64,000 bases of DNA from Neglectibacter timonensis (GTDB taxonomy: Bacteria; Bacillota; Clostridia; Oscillospirales; Acutalibacteraceae): contig NZ_LT160639.1 in assembly GCF_900048895.1 (NCBI RefSeq), positions 67,001-131,000 of the forward strand, read 5' to 3'. How positions within the stretch are numbered: the first letter of the stretch is position 1; each line of letters begins with the position of its first letter. This document shows, in pieces, positions 1 to 8,445 of this stretch. The notes beneath the pieces are model-generated. The model was not told the origin of the DNA. It was given only the letters and a program-made list of their open reading frames with translations, and made no database searches. The position numbers and the translations under genes are program-made.

Positions 1-387
1 CTTTAGAGCCTTGATTCCCTGCCCGGTGCATTCGCTTTCCCGATAGGAAACCACCGCGCTGTTTCCCAGCTCTAAACTTTCACCGACGTGCTCCGTCTCA
101 TCTGTCAGGAATATGGTATACTCTTCTCCTCCGGCCGCACGGAGCTCCAATATGCTTTTCGATGCGCCCGTGATAACTCCTTCCAATTCTTTAAGCGGCT
201 CCGGAGTCGGATCCGGCGTCGCCCTAAGTTCCGGCTTCTCTCCTGCACTCACAGCAGGCGGGACGGCGGTTTCCTCCGGAGACCGGCTGCCGGAAGAGAT
301 TTTTCCGGCTGTTGTCCCACAGCCGGGCAAAGTCAACAGGAGAATGAAAATCAAAGCCAGTAGCGCCCGGTCCTTTTGCCGCTGCAT
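1..387 (-). CDS. Putative lipoprotein, C-terminus cut off by the window edge
   Basis: Reading frame from an ATG at 385-387 that stays open to base 1 (129 codons), so the C-terminus lies outside the window. The start follows an AAGGAG site by about 8 nt. Residues 8-20 are hydrophobic and are followed by LPGC, a lipobox with Cys23 as the probable lipidation site. Next comes a Pro/Glu-rich linker and a region that may be a small beta domain (GVITGASKSILELRA). It is probably tethered to the outer face of the membrane. It lies downstream of ilvE on the same strand, with a terminator hairpin between them. I do not recognise a family. Confidence 0.75.
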   Translation of the reverse strand, partial: MQRQKDRALLALIFILLLTLPGCGTTAGKISSGSRSPEETAVPPAVSAGEKPELRATPDPTPEPLKELEGVITGASKSILELRAAGGEEYTIFLTDETEHVGESLELGNSAVVSYRESECTGQGIKALK

Positions 388-408
388 AACCGTCACTCCT
401 TCGCAGGG

Positions 409-443
409 TAAAATAAAGAAGCAGAACCAAAAGGTTCTGCTTC
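409..443 (-). terminator. Rho-independent terminator after ilvE
   Basis: An 11-bp perfect stem (GAAGCAGAACC / GGTTCTGCTTC) with a 4-nt loop, followed on the minus strand by a U-rich tail (TTTATTTT). It lies 65 nt beyond the ilvE stop and just ahead of the lipoprotein ribosome binding site. Confidence 0.85.
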
Positions 444-507
444 TCATTATACCTTATCGTTTTGTTTTGATGCAACCCAAGCGAGATTCTTCGCACAAAA
501 CTGACCC

Positions 508-1578
508 TTATTTCACACGGACAGTCCATCCCAGCGTATCCTCCAGCTTGCCCGTCTGGATACCGGTGACCGTATCATAGAGCTTTTGGCTGACAGGCCC
601 GATTCCGCCGCCGCCAATCTGCATCACGCTGTCTTCAAAACGCAAATGCCCCACCGGCGAAATCACCGCCGCGGTTCCGCTGCCCCAGCACTCTTCCAGG
701 GAACCATCCTTGGCTGCAGCCACCAGCTCGTCCACAGAAATGCGGCGCTCCTCCACCTCCAGGCCCCAATGCCTGCACAGGTCAATGCAGGAAGCGCGGG
801 TAACCCCGGGCAGGATACTGCCGTTGAGCACGGGAGTGACCACCTTGCCGTTAATTTTGAAGAAAATGTTCATAGCGCCCACTTCTTCAATGTATTTGCG
901 TTCCACTCCGTCCAGCCAAAGAACCTGGGAATATCCCTCGTCATGGGCCTTCACCTGTGCCTTCAGGCTGGCCACATAGTTGCCGCCCGTTTTCGCCTCA
1001 CCGATACCGCCGCGAACTGCGCGGACATAGTCGTCTTCGATCCAGATTTTGACCGGATCCAAACCGCTCTCATAATAAGCCCCGGAGGGGGAGAGAATGA
1101 TCATAAAAAGATAGGTATCCGACGGACGCACACCCAGGAAAGGATCTGTTGCAATGACAAACGGACGGATATATAAGGACGTACCGGGCTGAGTGGGAAT
1201 CCAGTCCTGATCCACCTCCACCAGCTTCTTCAAACCGTTCAGGAAATCCTCCGCCGGAATTTCCGGAATGCAGAGACGGCGGTTGGAGTTGTTGGCACGC
1301 TCAATATTTTTGTCCGGTCGGAACAACAGGATACGGCCGTCCTCTGTTTTATATGCTTTCATCCCCTCAAACATCTCCTGGCCATAATGAAAAACCATGG
1401 CGGAGGGTTCCAGAGAGATAGCGTGGTAGGGTTCGACCCGGGGATTATGCCAGCCCTTTTCAGGGTTGTATTCCATGATGTACATGTGGTCGGTGAAAAT
1501 TTTTCCAAACCCAAGCTTTGATTCGTCCGCAGGCTTCTGCTTCGGATTTTGGGTCAGCTCGACCTTGATTTCCTGCAT
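508..1578 (-). CDS. ilvE: Branched-chain amino acid aminotransferase
   Basis: PLP-dependent transaminase of fold type IV that interconverts Leu, Ile and Val with their 2-oxo acids. It is 356 aa from the ATG at 1578, the usual length for the larger BCAT group. Visible family features are MVFHYGQEMFEGMKAY near the N-terminus, the lysine segment GEAKTGGNYVASL that carries the PLP Schiff base, and the cofactor region ECWGSGTAAVISPVG. A GTG three codons upstream is possible, but the ATG is better placed behind GGAAAGAAG. It is transcribed divergently from the ATP-grasp operon. A dehydratase of the IlvD/Edd family sits at the far end of the window, but the two are not linked. Confidence 0.95.
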   Translation of the reverse strand: MQEIKVELTQNPKQKPADESKLGFGKIFTDHMYIMEYNPEKGWHNPRVEPYHAISLEPSAMVFHYGQEMFEGMKAYKTEDGRILLFRPDKNIERANNSNRRLCIPEIPAEDFLNGLKKLVEVDQDWIPTQPGTSLYIRPFVIATDPFLGVRPSDTYLFMIILSPSGAYYESGLDPVKIWIEDDYVRAVRGGIGEAKTGGNYVASLKAQVKAHDEGYSQVLWLDGVERKYIEEVGAMNIFFKINGKVVTPVLNGSILPGVTRASCIDLCRHWGLEVEERRISVDELVAAAKDGSLEECWGSGTAAVISPVGHLRFEDSVMQIGGGGIGPVSQKLYDTVTGIQTGKLEDTLGWTVRVK

Positions 1579-1626
1579 CGCTAACACTTCTTTCCAATAA
1601 GGTTATAGTAACATTTCATGCCCAAA

Positions 1627-1656
1627 ATTATAGCACAGCAATGCGCTGAATTGCAA
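1627..1656 (-). promoter_or_regulatory. Sigma-A-type promoter for ilvE
   Basis: On the minus strand, TTGCAA (-35), an 18-nt spacer, then TATAAT (-10), about 50 nt upstream of the ilvE start. Confidence 0.6.
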
Positions 1657-1660
1657 GTGC

Positions 1661-1689
1661 TTTCCATTCTTTCAGGAATCTGTTATAAT
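1661..1689 (+). promoter_or_regulatory. Extended -10 promoter for the ATP-grasp operon
   Basis: TATAAT at 1684-1689 is preceded by TGT, giving an extended -10. A weak -35 (TTTCCA) lies 17 nt upstream. It sits about 50 nt ahead of the start at 1741 and is divergent from the ilvE promoter. Confidence 0.6.
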
Positions 1690-1740
1690 GAGAAAAAGAC
1701 TGACTTTCCGTTTCACTTTTTTAGAGAAAGAAGGCGCTCC

Positions 1741-2901
1741 ATGACTCTCCCTCTTCCTCCCGTTTTGTTTACCGATGTAAAATACCGCGCTTCCTTGGCA
1801 GCTGTTCAGGCGCTTGGAAAAGCTGGATACCCCGTGTACACAGCGCAGACCGAAGCAGAGCTTCAGGGCACGCCGCCGGCTTTTTCCTCTGTCTATGCCA
1901 AAGGCGTTTTTCTTGTTCCCGGCTCTTGTTACGATGTGGAATATCCCGCCCGGCTTGCGGAAATATGCAATTCTATCAGGGCTGAGAAAGAGCAGGTCCC
2001 CGTACTCTTTCCAATTGGAGCAGCAACGCTTTCCCAGGTTGCAGGACATTCTGAGGAATTGGCATCCACCGCAAGGTTTCTCATCTCCCCGCCCGAAGTG
2101 TTGGACCGCGCCAACGACAAGCGTGCCGTAGCAGAGCTTGCCCAGACTCTGAACATTCCCATTCCCGAGGAATTTGACTGCCGGGAGGACAGGCTGCCTC
2201 CCCGGTTTCCTGTAGTGATAAAGCCGCGCTGCGGAGAAAAGCTCGGCCTGCACGCAGAAGAACGTTATTGTAAGGTATACCAGGAATCCGACTTTGCCGC
2301 AGCCTATTCCAAAATGGCCCGGTTTGATCCGGAACCGGTGGTGCAGGAGCTGCTTACAGGGGACGGCGTCGGTGTTTCAGCCGTCATGGATCAAAACAGC
2401 AGGCCGGTCTCCGTCGTTTGCCACCGCAGAATCCGGGAATATCCCATCGAGGGCGGACCTTCCGCTTGCTGCGAAAGCTTTTGGGACGGCACACTGGTCC
2501 GGTATGCGGTAGAACTCCTTCAGGCCCTGCATTTCGTCGGTATCGCCATGGTGGAATTTAAAGACGGTAAATTATTGGAGATCAATCCCCGGGTATGGGG
2601 CAGTTTTCCTCTGACGGAAAAATGTGGTTCTCCGTTTTCCCTGCGCTATGTCCAAGCCGCTTCGGGAAACGCCGCCGCTGTCTGTGAAGGGCCGGAATAC
2701 AAGGAGGGAATTCGCATGCGTTTTCTTCTCAACGACACGCTCGCCTGTCTCTCCTATCTGTGTCATGGTCAACCCGGCAAAGCGCTTAGCGGATTAACGG
2801 AGCCTTTCCGGCCCAAGTCAAAAGAGGCCTTGTTCTCCTGGCGGGATCCCAAGCCTTTTTTCCTTTACCTGAAAAACACGCTGACAAAGAGGGGCGATTG
2901 A
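1741..2901 (+). CDS. ATP-grasp domain ligase, substrate unknown
   Basis: 386 aa from the ATG at 1741, which follows AAGAAGG. The open frame reaches further upstream, but that would overlap the promoter. The N-terminal part looks like a preATP-grasp fold (LFTDVKYRASLAAVQALGKA). The ATP-grasp core shows a nucleotide-binding lysine (VIKPRCGEKLG), an acidic adenine-contact segment (VVQELLTGDGVGVSA) and the metal-binding motif LLEINPRVWGS. Such enzymes join a carboxylate to an amine or thiol through an acyl-phosphate. The carbamoyl-phosphate synthase/D-Ala-D-Ala ligase-like subgroup is plausible, but the substrate cannot be read. It is the first gene of an operon, with 1 nt before the PHP gene. 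Confidence 0.85.
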   Translation: MTLPLPPVLFTDVKYRASLAAVQALGKAGYPVYTAQTEAELQGTPPAFSSVYAKGVFLVPGSCYDVEYPARLAEICNSIRAEKEQVPVLFPIGAATLSQVAGHSEELASTARFLISPPEVLDRANDKRAVAELAQTLNIPIPEEFDCREDRLPPRFPVVIKPRCGEKLGLHAEERYCKVYQESDFAAAYSKMARFDPEPVVQELLTGDGVGVSAVMDQNSRPVSVVCHRRIREYPIEGGPSACCESFWDGTLVRYAVELLQALHFVGIAMVEFKDGKLLEINPRVWGSFPLTEKCGSPFSLRYVQAASGNAAAVCEGPEYKEGIRMRFLLNDTLACLSYLCHGQPGKALSGLTEPFRPKSKEALFSWRDPKPFFLYLKNTLTKRGD

Positions 2902-2902
2902 T

Positions 2903-3673
2903 ATGCTGCTGAAAGCCGACCTTCACGTCCACACGGAACACTCTCCCGACAGCCGCACTTCGCTGCCGGATGCCATCATGGCAGCAAAGAGGGCAGGCAT
3001 GGATTTTCTGGCTGTCACTGATCACGACGTTCCTCCCGTCGATGAGGTTTTCTCTCAGCCGGAACGGGAAGGCGTGCTGTTGATACCCGGCGTAGAATAT
3101 TCTACGGACAAAGGACACCTTCTGGGGCTTTTTCTCACTGTACCCTGCCCCGCACACACCGGCAGGCGCCTTCCCTTCTCAGAGGCTGCAGCGCTCATTC
3201 ACGGCTGCGGCGGAGTGGCGGTGCTGGCCCATCCCTTTCAGAGCACTGCGCAAACAGTGGAGGAACGGTTCGAGATGCTCCGGGAAATGGAACATGAGTT
3301 GGACGGCGTCGAAATCTGCAACCGGCGGGCCACCAAAAAAAGACTGCAGGCCAACGAGCTGGCTCAAACAGCTGCCGGCCGTTTTCAAAAGCCCTGCATC
3401 TCCACCGCTGGGAGCGACGCCCATCTGCCTGAGGAAATCGGCACGGCGTTTCTCAAGATAGAATGCCGGGAAAAGACGCTGGAATCGCTGAAAGCAGCGT
3501 TGGCAGGCGGAACCTCCGCCACTTTCTGCTGTCAGCCCTGCCGGAATCTTGCCATTGCAGAAAGTCAAAAAATCAAGCTTCAAAAAAGCCACGCAGGCCC
3601 TGCCGCCTGGATGCGCTGGCAGGCCTTCCGGATATTGTGCGCCTGGAGGGACTGCAGACAGAAGAAAGGGTGA
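2903..3673 (+). CDS. PHP-domain metal-dependent phosphoesterase
   Basis: 256 aa. It carries the PHP metal-binding motifs in order: DLHVHTEHSPD near the N-terminus, TDHD, the GVEYST segment with a GH, VAVLAHPFQ, and GSDAH near the C-terminus. Families of this type hydrolyse phosphoesters with two or three divalent metals (for example RNase AM and histidinol phosphatase), so a small-phosphate or oligonucleotide substrate is likely; the exact one is unknown. It is translated directly after the ATP-grasp gene and followed 8 nt later by the deacetylase, so the three are probably co-transcribed. There is no signal peptide, so it should be cytoplasmic. Confidence 0.9.
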   Translation: MLLKADLHVHTEHSPDSRTSLPDAIMAAKRAGMDFLAVTDHDVPPVDEVFSQPEREGVLLIPGVEYSTDKGHLLGLFLTVPCPAHTGRRLPFSEAAALIHGCGGVAVLAHPFQSTAQTVEERFEMLREMEHELDGVEICNRRATKKRLQANELAQTAAGRFQKPCISTAGSDAHLPEEIGTAFLKIECREKTLESLKAALAGGTSATFCCQPCRNLAIAESQKIKLQKSHAGPAAWMRWQAFRILCAWRDCRQKKG

Positions 3674-3681
3674 AACTTCTT

Positions 3682-4980
3682 ATGGAATCCACATTGATCA
3701 AACTTGGAAAAAAGGTCAAGCGCTTCGCAAAATCGGTACTTCTTCCTGCGCCGAAGCCCGTAGTCTCCTACGTACGGCGATTTGAACGGATCAAAACGCC
3801 GGAAAAAGTATGCGCCATGACCTTTGACGACGGACCTATGGATCTTCCCTGCGCTCCGGACCGATTCGGCGGAGAAGCGCTTACAGACGTGCTGCTGGAC
3901 ACTCTCGCTGAATTCGGAGCAAAGGGCGTCTTTGATGTTGTCGGCGATACCTCGGAAAACTATCCTGACGTCTGCGGGCCTGCCGGAAGTCCTACTTGGG
4001 GCGGCACGGCTTTTGACCATTATCCGGAATTCGGACAGGATAGTAAGGGAGGCGCTCAAAACTGTCCACGCCTGATTGACCGGATTCTCAATGAAGGACA
4101 TCAGATTACAAACCACGGCTATCGGCACATCATCTTTGGAAAAAAGCCTTATGTCTACGGAAAGCGTCAATTCCAGGGAAAGCTGGACGACGTAACGTCA
4201 GACATGGAAAAGCTGCACGGGCTGCTGGCCGACCGTCACGGTTATCAGATGGAGATGACCCGGCCGCCTCATTATGTGGACCAGATCGACGGCGTATTTA
4301 CCGCTTACGACGCCTGCGCCCTGCTCAATTACCAATATCTGGCCGCCTCTTTCGACGGGCAGGGCTGGCTGCCTGCAAAGACTGGGGATCAGCAGCTCGC
4401 CGAGGTACGGGAGATGACAGAGCCCGTGCGCAGAGCCCTTGCCCAGGACCAGGCCTTTTTCTGCGGACAGATCATCTTTCAAAAGGACGGCTACAACATG
4501 GCTCTGCGTACCCCTGTGGCTTTCGGCCTTCGGGAACAGCTGGAGCTTCTCACCAAAGCAGGTTACCGCATTATGACCGTGTCTGAATTGATAGAGCTGT
4601 CCCCCTTTGCCGACACCGGCAGTGAAGACCCTGACTTTGACCAGTTCCGAGAGCTGCAGCGCACCCACGCCGTCGTCTATTCCGACAACACCCTGCGGCC
4701 TGACACTCCTATGACCAAAGGGGAACTTGCAATGCTCCTGGCGCCGCGAAGCGCTGCAGTGGAAGGACGCATCGAAAAACTCAGGGCGGGGGATAAAAGT
4801 TTCCTCCATCGCTATTCCGGCGCCCTGAACTGGTGCGCAGAACAAAAGCTGTTTTCTCCCGGTACCGCTCCTGAAGCGCCGCTGGAAAGAGCCGATTTGC
4901 TCAAGGCCGCCGATTTCTTCCGTGGCGATATTGAAGGTTCTCTCACCCGCAGAGCTGTCCTTCGCAGTTTTAGGCTTTAA
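3682..4980 (+). CDS. NodB-family polysaccharide deacetylase with SLH-like C-terminal repeats
   Basis: 432 aa from the ATG at 3682, with AGAAAGGG upstream. The NodB domain has motif 1 MTFDDGPMD (catalytic Asp plus metal Asp), motif 2 with HGYRH (metal histidines) and motif 3 RPPHY, so the active site looks intact. Members remove N-acetyl groups from sugars such as peptidoglycan GlcNAc or MurNAc. After the domain, two stretches resemble SLH motifs (YSDNTLRPDTPMTKGELAML and a segment around NWCAEQKLFSPGTAPEAP). These are weak, and no hydrophobic signal peptide is visible, so surface export is uncertain. It is the last gene of the ATP-grasp/PHP operon. Confidence 0.88.
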   Translation: MESTLIKLGKKVKRFAKSVLLPAPKPVVSYVRRFERIKTPEKVCAMTFDDGPMDLPCAPDRFGGEALTDVLLDTLAEFGAKGVFDVVGDTSENYPDVCGPAGSPTWGGTAFDHYPEFGQDSKGGAQNCPRLIDRILNEGHQITNHGYRHIIFGKKPYVYGKRQFQGKLDDVTSDMEKLHGLLADRHGYQMEMTRPPHYVDQIDGVFTAYDACALLNYQYLAASFDGQGWLPAKTGDQQLAEVREMTEPVRRALAQDQAFFCGQIIFQKDGYNMALRTPVAFGLREQLELLTKAGYRIMTVSELIELSPFADTGSEDPDFDQFRELQRTHAVVYSDNTLRPDTPMTKGELAMLLAPRSAAVEGRIEKLRAGDKSFLHRYSGALNWCAEQKLFSPGTAPEAPLERADLLKAADFFRGDIEGSLTRRAVLRSFRL

Positions 4981-5019
4981 ATCCCAAAACGGCCGGAACA
5001 CCGTGCCTTCCTATGAAAA

Positions 5020-5068
5020 GGAAACAGATGTCCACGCTGCCTTTGTGAACATCTGCTTTCCTTCTTTA
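5020..5068 (+). terminator. Probable terminator after the deacetylase operon
   Basis: Imperfect stem GGAAACAGATGT / ACATCTGCTTTCC with one bulge and a 17-nt loop, followed by a pyrimidine-rich tail (TTCTTTACT). It lies 40 nt after the deacetylase stop. Confidence 0.55.
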
Positions 5069-5081
5069 CTATCAAGCCCTA

Positions 5082-5278
5082 TCACTCTGCCACGACTGCC
5101 GAGATCCCCATAATCACCAATGCCGGGCTGAACAGCACGCACCGCAGGATTATAATCTAAACCCATTGCTCCGGTGACTGCAATACGGCAACCATGGAAA
5201 CAACTGTGCATCCCGACGAAATCAGCAGGGTAGCTTCTTCCCGACATTTTTCAGCCGTAATCTCGTTTTGGGGCCAGT
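5082..5278 (-). pseudogene. Possible decayed remnant of a membrane-protein gene
   Basis: The roughly 300-bp stretch between the deacetylase and the methyltransferase has no convincing intact gene. On the minus strand one frame reads EITAEKCREEATLLISSGCT and, after an internal stop, LFSPALVIMGISAVVAE followed by a stop at 5082. A neighbouring frame carries LDYNPAVRAVQPG. This looks like pieces of one hydrophobic protein C-terminus split by frameshifts. The parent family is not certain; a transporter-like or nucleoside-recognition membrane protein is a guess. Confidence 0.3.
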
Positions 5279-5281
5279 CTT

Positions 5282-6604
5282 TTACTTCAGATTCCGCAGC
5301 CCTTTCGGATACTTGTTTTTTAATTTACCGCCGGAAGCTTTGCCGAAGCCCGTCGTCACGCCGGAAACGCAAACCGCAGTATACCCCTTCCCGGAGCATT
5401 CCAGCTCCTCCCCACGTAAAAAAGCTGCCAATTCAGGAGCATCTGGCGCAAAGTCAACGGAACGCAGACAGTCGCATCCAGCCCGGCTTTGGAACACGGA
5501 ATGGGAGGGCTCCCAACGGTTTCCTCTCCGTTCTCCCAGTTCTATTCCCGCACGGAGCACCTGCATTCCGACTGTTTCCGGCATTTCTTCCGGCAAAATC
5601 AGCAGGCGCTCACCAAATATTGCAAAGCGCTGCGGCTTTTGATTCCCAAAAAGGCTGCCGTAGAAATCCTGCGCAGCATGCAGTTCTTTACCAGTCAGGA
5701 GCCCTGCAAAAGGCCGAACTCTACACGAACATGCCCCGGTACGCCTGAATTTGGCTACAAAATGTCCCTCGCCGCCCTCCATGGGATAAATCCTTCTGGC
5801 AGGCATCCGCAGGGCGGGTCTGCCGAACTCCACCTCCACCGGACAGAGCTGGAACTCCGGGTGCCTCCTCAGGAACGCTTCCACCGCCCCTTCGTTCTCC
5901 TCTTCAGAAAATGTACAGGTGGAATAGACGAGGTAACCTCCTTCCTTCACAGCCAACGCAGCAGAATCCAGCACTGCGCCCTGACGTTGGGCGCACGCCG
6001 CCACGTTTTCAGGACTCCATTCCTTCACGGCGTTCGGCTCCCGCCGGAACATCCCCTCTCCTGAACAGGGGGCGTCCACCAGCACTCTGTCAAAATAGCC
6101 AGTCAGACTTTCGCACAATTTTTGGGGATGGCAGGAGGAGACTACAGCGTTTTGCACTCCCATACGTTCCAGATTGGAAAGTAAGATTTTTGCGCGTGAA
6201 CGGACGATCTCATTGGACCAAAGAAGCCCCTCTCCCAGCATCAGGGCGGCAATCTGACTGCTCTTCCCTCCCGGCGCCGCGCAGAGATCCAAAACCCGTT
6301 CTCCTGGTCTGGGATCCAGCACGGTAACCGCAGAGGCCGCGGAAGGCTCTTGAGAATAGAACATGCCTGCATGGTACGCGGGCAAAGTTCCAACCTTTTC
6401 ACCCGGACCGTAGAAAGAGAGCGGAGAAAATGGGGAAGGTGAAATGGAAAAAGGCAGGCATGCCCGAAGCGTTTCCTCCCCACATTTCAGCGAATTCAGC
6501 CGTACTCCCTGATAAGGCGGCTTTTCATAACAGGAGAGAAACGTCTCGTATTCTTCGCTCAGCAATTTTTGCATTCTCTGCCGGAATACCAATGGCAGTT
6601 CCAT
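5282..6604 (-). CDS. 16S rRNA (cytosine-C5) methyltransferase, RsmF-like
   Basis: 440 aa NOL1/NOP2/Sun-family SAM enzyme. The SAM-binding loop is VLDLCAAPGGKSSQIA. The two catalytic cysteines are in DAPCSGEGMF (base release) and YSTCTF (nucleophile), so the active site is complete. The N-terminus (RMQKLLSEEYETFLSCYEKP) and the long C-terminal part after about residue 290 match the layout of RsmF/YebU-type enzymes with an added RNA-binding tail. It probably makes m5C in 16S rRNA or in a tRNA; the target position is inferred from family only. It is a single gene, with no close partner on its strand. Confidence 0.9.
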   Translation of the reverse strand: MELPLVFRQRMQKLLSEEYETFLSCYEKPPYQGVRLNSLKCGEETLRACLPFSISPSPFSPLSFYGPGEKVGTLPAYHAGMFYSQEPSAASAVTVLDPRPGERVLDLCAAPGGKSSQIAALMLGEGLLWSNEIVRSRAKILLSNLERMGVQNAVVSSCHPQKLCESLTGYFDRVLVDAPCSGEGMFRREPNAVKEWSPENVAACAQRQGAVLDSAALAVKEGGYLVYSTCTFSEEENEGAVEAFLRRHPEFQLCPVEVEFGRPALRMPARRIYPMEGGEGHFVAKFRRTGACSCRVRPFAGLLTGKELHAAQDFYGSLFGNQKPQRFAIFGERLLILPEEMPETVGMQVLRAGIELGERRGNRWEPSHSVFQSRAGCDCLRSVDFAPDAPELAAFLRGEELECSGKGYTAVCVSGVTTGFGKASGGKLKNKYPKGLRNLK

Positions 6605-6729
6605 TTTTACAACCTTCCTTTCAGGGACTGTTTTTTTCTGGCTTTAAAAGCTGAAGTTCCGACTTTTCATTCAGGCAGCATTTTCCTCTGTTCCTTCCGA
6701 CTAAAAAATCAAAAGCTTGGGGGATAAGG

Positions 6730-7119
6730 ATGACACAAAAAGAAATGATCGTTTATTGTCTAAGCAAGCCGGGCACTTTTTTGGATTATCCCTTTGGACC
6801 GGAAACCGCCGTGATAAAAGTGAAAGCTGAGCACAGTGCCGCACGGATTTTTGCGCAGTTTTTCAGCCTGAAGGGCCGTCCAAAAGTCACCTTTTATTGC
6901 GACAGGGAAACCGGTGAATTTTACCGCAGCGTATTTCCCGACGCCGTCACACGCGGCTACCACTGCCCGCCTGTTCAGCAGCCTTATTTTAACACGGTAG
7001 ACCTGCTATCCGACCTTCCGGACAAAGAACTTCTTGAAATGATCGACCACGCCTATGCTGCGGCGGTGAAAAAGCTTCCAAAAAAACACCGGCAGGAACT
7101 AAACGATATTAAGATATAA
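6730..7119 (+). CDS. MmcQ/YjbR family protein
   Basis: 129 aa, starting 6 nt after GGGGATAAGG. It has typical YjbR/CyaY-like fold features: an N-terminal helix (KEMIVYCLSKPGTFLDYPFG), an alternating strand region with KVTFYCDRETG, YHCPPVQQPYFNTVDL in the middle and a C-terminal helix DLPDKELLEMIDHAYAAAV. Family members are small cytoplasmic proteins proposed to bind DNA; the biochemical role is poorly known. It is followed by the small Gln/Asn-rich protein gene. Confidence 0.85.
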   Translation: MTQKEMIVYCLSKPGTFLDYPFGPETAVIKVKAEHSAARIFAQFFSLKGRPKVTFYCDRETGEFYRSVFPDAVTRGYHCPPVQQPYFNTVDLLSDLPDKELLEMIDHAYAAAVKKLPKKHRQELNDIKI

Positions 7120-7188
7120 ATCCAAAATTTTTTTGTATATTTGAGCGGCCCCTGCAAAAAATAAAATCGGAAAGGGGCGATAAACAAA

Positions 7189-7398
7189 ATGAACAACAAT
7201 CAAAATCAGAACAACAACAGCAACAACCAGTCCAGCCAGAATTCCAACAACTCTTCTTCTCAGAACCGTCAGCAGCAGAGTTCTCAGAACCGCTCTCAGA
7301 ATCAGAGCCAGAACTCCAAGCGGGAAATTCCCGATTATAACAATCGGAGCAAAATTCAGAACTCTGAGATGCGCAAGGAGCAGAACGACCAGTTCTAA
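7189..7398 (+). CDS. Small Asn/Gln/Ser-rich low-complexity protein
   Basis: 69 aa. The first two thirds are almost only Asn, Gln and Ser with a few Arg (MNNNQNQNNNSNN onward); the tail is more ordinary (SKREIPDYNNRSKIQNSEMR). It has a good ribosome binding site (AAAGGGG, 9 nt before the ATG) and its own downstream terminator, so it is likely expressed. The composition recalls gamma-type small acid-soluble spore proteins of Bacillus, but I do not see their repeat pattern, so a spore role is speculation. It has no membrane segment or signal peptide. Confidence 0.7.
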   Translation: MNNNQNQNNNSNNQSSQNSNNSSSQNRQQQSSQNRSQNQSQNSKREIPDYNNRSKIQNSEMRKEQNDQF

Positions 7399-7414
7399 AG
7401 TGCCGTTCGAAACG

Positions 7415-7455
7415 AGGGAAGGAAAAGCTTTTGGCTTTTCCTTCCCTGTTTTTTA
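7415..7455 (+). terminator. Strong Rho-independent terminator
   Basis: A 14-bp perfect stem (AGGGAAGGAAAAGC / GCTTTTCCTTCCCT) with a 5-nt loop, then GTTTTTTAT. It ends the small Asn/Gln-rich gene. Confidence 0.92.
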
Positions 7456-7482
7456 TCGTGCTCATCAGAATGCTATCAAAAA

Positions 7483-8418
7483 TCACGTTTCTTTTTTCTT
7501 ATCATTTTTACTTTTCATTCCCTGAAGAAGTTCTTTCAGTGGTTTATCATCGGAATGAACCGGATTGAAACCTTCCCCTGCTATCTCCCCGGCATCCCCC
7601 ACAATGACAAAGGCATTTCGGTCCACTTCCCTGATAATCGCCTGAATTTGATATACTTCAAACCTTCTTACCGCACAAAGCAGGGTTTCTCCCGGCGTTT
7701 TTGAATATCCCCCCTTGGAATCCAAATAGGTCACGCCGCGGTCCAGCTCATCCATAATACGGTCTCCCATTTCTTGCACCTTGGGAGACATGACAAAAAA
7801 CAGTTTTCCGGTACCCACATCCGTACCGTAAAGAATAGAGTCAATAATGGAAGTGGATACGAAAATAACAATGCAGGCGTAAATGGCATTATCGATTCCT
7901 TGAAATACAAAAGCGGAAGCCAGCACAACCAAACCGTCAATGGCCAGCATCAGCTTTCCCATAGAAAGATGGGGCATTCTGCGGCCAAGCAATCTCGCAA
8001 TCATATCTGTACCACCAGTGGTTGCACCCCGGATGAAAGTCAGGGAAAGACCGACTCCTTCACACACTCCGGCCAACAGCGCCACCAGAATGGGGTCGCC
8101 CCGGTAAACGGGAATAAACCAGGAAAACAAGTCGATCATAACAGAAGAAAGCACAATGGCAACTATGGTTTTGGCCACCAGTTTATAGCCAATTTCCAGC
8201 ACTGCCCAAAGAATAATCGGCACGTTGATGAGAAACACCACAAGGCCGATCGGCGTGGCAAACAGATAATTCAGCATCGTGGCAATACCGGTCACTCCGC
8301 CGGGCGCAATATTGTTCGGCGCGGTAAACGCGTTGACAGAGACTGCATAGACCATCGATCCAGCCAGCATAAACAGCAAGTCCAGCGCAAGGCTCTTTGC
8401 TTTTTTTCCATTTTTCAT
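7483..8418 (-). CDS. YitT family membrane protein
   Basis: 311 aa. The N-terminal two thirds have about five to six membrane segments. They include the family signatures FTAPNNIAPGGVTGIA and FIRGATTGGTDMIARLL. The C-terminal cytoplasmic part (about residue 210 on, GKLFFVMSPKVQEMGDRIMD) is a DUF2179 domain. The function of YitT proteins is unsettled; some have been linked to membrane transport. It lies 27 nt downstream of the mini-RNase III gene in the same orientation, so it is probably in its transcript. Confidence 0.9.
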   Translation of the reverse strand: MKNGKKAKSLALDLLFMLAGSMVYAVSVNAFTAPNNIAPGGVTGIATMLNYLFATPIGLVVFLINVPIILWAVLEIGYKLVAKTIVAIVLSSVMIDLFSWFIPVYRGDPILVALLAGVCEGVGLSLTFIRGATTGGTDMIARLLGRRMPHLSMGKLMLAIDGLVVLASAFVFQGIDNAIYACIVIFVSTSIIDSILYGTDVGTGKLFFVMSPKVQEMGDRIMDELDRGVTYLDSKGGYSKTPGETLLCAVRRFEVYQIQAIIREVDRNAFVIVGDAGEIAGEGFNPVHSDDKPLKELLQGMKSKNDKKKET

Positions 8419-8445
8419 AGACTGCGCCCCTTTCGCAAAACCAGG

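Noticed and set aside
5011-5247. Intact 78-aa protein on the minus strand
   Set aside because: It has no ribosome binding site and poor composition, and neighbouring frames carry the more protein-like pieces; a decayed gene explains it better.
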